A stretch of 12,535 bases of DNA, taken from Actinomycetota bacterium (GTDB taxonomy: Bacteria; Actinomycetota; Actinomycetes; Nanopelagicales; Nanopelagicaceae). The position numbers and the translations under genes are program-made. Positions 7,565-12,535 of the stretch are shown in pieces; position 1 is the first letter of the stretch; the number at the start of each line of letters is the position of its first letter. The stretch spans positions 1-12,535 of the forward strand of contig CANGVO010000013.1 of NCBI GenBank assembly GCA_947457445.1. The letters are read 5' to 3'. Below the pieces are notes generated by a model, which searched no databases, was not told where the DNA came from, and worked only from the letters and a program-made list of their open reading frames with translations.

Positions 7565-8694
7565 ATGAGCGTCTACCTAGATCATGCGGCAACTACGCCG
7601 ATCTTTGACGTCGCAGTTAAGGCGATGACTGATGCACTTATCAAAGTTGGTAATCCTTCATCACTACATACCGAGGGACGTTCGACTCGTAAAGATGTGG
7701 AAGATGCCCGTGAGCTAATTGCAAAATCTGTTGGGTGCTTGCCATCAGAAGTTATCTTTACGGGCTCTGGTACCGAGGCAGATAACGCCGCGATCAAGGG
7801 GCTCTTCTGGAAAAGTGGTAAGCGATTAATTCTAATTAGCGCCATTGAACATCATGCCGTGCTTGATCCGGCTCGTTGGTTGGTTGAACATGAAGGCGCT
7901 GAATTAATTGAAATTCCGGTCAATAAAAATGGTGTCTTGGATTTAGATTTTCTAACAAGTTTGATCGCTAAACGCGGCGATGAAGTAGCGCTTATCTCAG
8001 TTATGCACTCCAACAACGAGACAGGAGTAATTCAACCAATCGCAGAAGTTGTGAAGATTGCCGGCGATATTCCGGTTCATACAGATGCGGTTCAATCATT
8101 TACAAAGACCCAACTTTCTTATCAAGACCTTGGCGTTACATCAATGGCGCTAAGTGCGCACAAAGTTGGCGGACCTCATGGAATTGGTGCCTTAATTTTG
8201 AAGCGTGCATATGAGATTCCTGCGCTTTTGCATGGCGGGGGACAAGAGCGCGAAATCCGCAGCGGAACACTTAATGCACCAGCCATTGTTGCCTTCGCAG
8301 CGGCTGCGGCAAGTAAAAATTATGATGCCAACCGTGTAAATGAACTTCGGAAAAGATTTGAAGAAGGAGTTCTGTTGTCGGCGCCTGATGCTTATATAAA
8401 TGGTGTGGATGCACAGCGCTTACCAGGAATCTCTAACGTAACTTTTCCGGGCACGCAAAGTGATTCACTTCTTCTGCTAATGGATTCTGAGAAAGTCTCA
8501 TGTTCAACTGGCGCTGCATGTAGCGCAGGTGTGCATCGTCCATCGCATGTATTGCTGGCCATGGGCCATACCGAAATAAGCGCGCAATCCTCGCTCCGTT
8601 TTTCATTAGGCGCTAACTCAACGGCTGCCGATGTAGATTTCGCACTATCAGTGCTTCCAAAAGTTATCGAACGTGGACGGGCGGCAAATCAGAA

Positions 8695-8698
<4 letters not shown>
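7565..8698 (+). CDS. Cysteine desulfurase (NifS/IscS family, class I-type)
   Basis: PLP enzyme that removes sulfur from cysteine as an enzyme-bound persulfide for Fe-S clusters and tRNA thiolation. It has 377 residues, typical of NifS/IscS proteins. It shows YLDHAATTP (4-12), the PLP-stacking His96 in IEHHAVL, the Schiff-base Lys200 in SAHKVGGPHG and the persulfide Cys319 in STGAACSAG. A second cysteine, Cys313 (SCSTG), precedes it, as in other actinobacterial members. The ATG has no ribosome binding site but a well placed -10. Its stop overlaps mnmA by 4 nt, so MnmA is the likely main sulfur acceptor; no iscU or suf genes are nearby. I leave the symbol empty because nifS and iscS naming is used loosely. 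Confidence 0.94.
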
Positions 8699-11789
<3,091 letters not shown>

Positions 11790-11798
11790 TCTGTACCC

Positions 11799-11918
11799 AT
11801 GATTATCGCTTCTGAACAACTTCGCGAACTGCCAGCCCCACCAATCGCATTCGGTATTGGTGCCTTCATCGTATTTTCCGTCTTTCTATATCTAGTTCTT
11901 CGACTAGATAACGATTAA
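11799..11918 (+). CDS. Small single-pass membrane protein (39 aa), function unknown
   Basis: An ATG-to-TAA frame of 39 codons sits in the only gap between ligA and nadD, on the same strand and 9 nt after the ligA stop. The product has a short polar N-terminus (MIIASEQLRELPAPP), one strongly hydrophobic helix (about 16-35, IAFGIGAFIVFSVFLYLVL) and a charged RLDND end. Positive charge in the tail is small, so topology is unclear. Small membrane proteins next to nadD are familiar from actinobacterial genomes as I recall, but I do not recognise a named family. The candidate -10 six bases before the start and the clean hydrophobic pattern support a real gene. A role cannot be assigned. Confidence 0.6.
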   Translation: MIIASEQLRELPAPPIAFGIGAFIVFSVFLYLVLRLDND

Positions 11919-11932
11919 TTCTTTAGCCATTC

Positions 11933-11938
11933 AGCAGG
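11933..11938 (+). promoter_or_regulatory. Ribosome binding site deciding the nadD start
   Basis: AGCAGG lies 7 nt before the TTG at 11946, a workable spacing, but only 1 nt before the upstream TTG at 11940. It therefore favours the inner TTG as the nadD start codon. Confidence 0.45.
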
Positions 11939-11945
11939 TTTGATT

Positions 11946-12500
11946 TTGGCAAAGATTGCAATTTACGGTGGAACATTTGACCCGATTCATAAAGGGCATT
12001 TACACGTAATTGAACAAGTAATTTTGCAAGGTGTTGCTGATCGCATTCTCTTGATCCCTGCCGGAGAACCTCTGCTTCGCGATTCTCATCCAGTTGCATC
12101 TGGAGCAGATCGACGTGCGATGTGCGTGCAAGCGCTCAAAGATTTGCCTAATGAAATATCAAAGCAGGTAGAAGTTAATCCAATCGAGATTCTGCGTTCT
12201 GGACCAAGCTATGCAATCGATACCGTTGATGCAGTTGCGCAAACCTATCCAGATGATCAAATTCTGATGATCCTTGGAACCGATGCCTACGCCAAAATCG
12301 CACAGTGGCATCGCAGCGATGAATTACAGGATAAAGTCGACTTCATAGTTATTGATCGTCCAGAATTTCCTGGCTCTCCAACCATAGATATTGGAGCACT
12401 TGATATTTCTGCAACACGAGTTCGCGCAGGCGAACAAGACGCTCTTTCACCTCATGTAGCAACCTATATAAAGGAGCACAACCTCTATGCCCGCAAGTAA
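11946..12500 (+). CDS. nadD: Nicotinate-nucleotide adenylyltransferase
   Basis: Transfers AMP from ATP to nicotinate mononucleotide, giving deamido-NAD on the way to NAD+. From TTG at 11946 it has 184 residues (186 from TTG at 11940), at the short end of the family range. The nucleotidyltransferase signature GGTFDPIHKGH spans 8-18, and the second ATP-binding motif ISATRVR spans 154-160. GTDAYAKIAQWH (111-122) is the usual substrate-side segment. No ATG is available at the N-terminus, so a TTG start is required. The inner TTG gives MAKIAIYGG, the family-like beginning, and has the better spaced ribosome binding site. Its last 14 nt overlap the start of rsfS. Nucleotidyltransferase relatives such as CoaD are unlikely given the motifs and the rsfS neighbour. 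Confidence 0.93.
   Translation: MAKIAIYGGTFDPIHKGHLHVIEQVILQGVADRILLIPAGEPLLRDSHPVASGADRRAMCVQALKDLPNEISKQVEVNPIEILRSGPSYAIDTVDAVAQTYPDDQILMILGTDAYAKIAQWHRSDELQDKVDFIVIDRPEFPGSPTIDIGALDISATRVRAGEQDALSPHVATYIKEHNLYARK
12471..12476 (+). promoter_or_regulatory. Ribosome binding site of rsfS inside nadD
   Basis: AAGGAG lies 10 nt before the ATG at 12487 and inside the nadD coding sequence. It is the strongest Shine-Dalgarno in the window and supports the overlapping start that follows. Confidence 0.7.
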
Positions 12501-12535
12501 GAGCGTTATCGAGTTGACCCAGGTTGCAGCTCGCG
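12487..12535 (+). CDS. rsfS: Ribosomal silencing factor RsfS, partial: only the N-terminus is in the window
   Basis: Sixteen codons (MPASKSVIELTQVAAR) run to the right edge, starting in another frame 14 nt before the nadD stop. The pattern of a short polar start followed by a VIELTQVAA helix matches the N-terminus of RsfS (DUF143/Iojap family), which binds ribosomal protein uL14 and keeps the subunits apart in starved cells. The call rests on this short stretch, the strong AAGGAG and the common nadD-rsfS order, so it is likely but not certain. Confidence 0.75.
   Translation, partial: MPASKSVIELTQVAAR

Overview
The window reads as ordinary, compact chromosomal DNA from an actinobacterium with a small, streamlined genome. 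The best guess is a freshwater Nanopelagicales (acI) type lineage such as Planktophila or Nanopelagicus. Four things support this: the actinobacterial flavour of the proteins (FabD/FabH/AcpP/FabF order, NifS-MnmA-LigA chain, MnmA and EtfB signatures), G+C in the mid-40s percent judged by eye from a few lines, very short intergenic gaps, and several 4-nt ATGA overlaps. The genus is an inference. No mobile element, CRISPR array, tRNA, rRNA or prophage signal was seen, and no gap without a gene exceeds about 120 bases.

Left part, minus strand (1-5706): a type II fatty acid synthesis cluster in transcription order fabD, fabH, acpP, fabF. The last gene is cut by the left edge, only a few codons short. 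Upstream on the same strand lies glgX, a glycogen debranching enzyme. FabD loads malonate onto AcpP, FabH makes the first condensation and FabF elongates, so the cluster is a self-contained initiation and elongation set.

Middle and right, plus strand (5806-12535): etfB-etfA (electron transfer flavoprotein, overlapping by 4 nt); then nifS-mnmA-ligA (cysteine desulfurase, tRNA 2-thiouridylase, NAD-dependent DNA ligase, all joined by 4-nt overlaps); then a 39-codon gene for a tiny single-pass membrane protein; then nadD and the start of rsfS. NifS probably supplies sulfur to MnmA. NadD makes the NAD precursor that LigA consumes, although that adjacency may be chance.

The clearest non-coding pattern is at the first genes of the transcription units. 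fabD, etfB, nifS and the 39-codon gene each have a TANNNT -10 hexamer ending 6 or 7 nt before the ATG and no good ribosome binding site, as expected for leaderless mRNAs. The genes inside the units, and glgX, lack this hexamer at that position; some of them (acpP, rsfS, nadD) have a Shine-Dalgarno-like sequence instead. I did not find a new multi-gene system here. The items most worth a second look are the leaderless start pattern, the small membrane protein, a GlgX active-domain region that departs from the family, and a repeat element in the fabH-acpP spacer.
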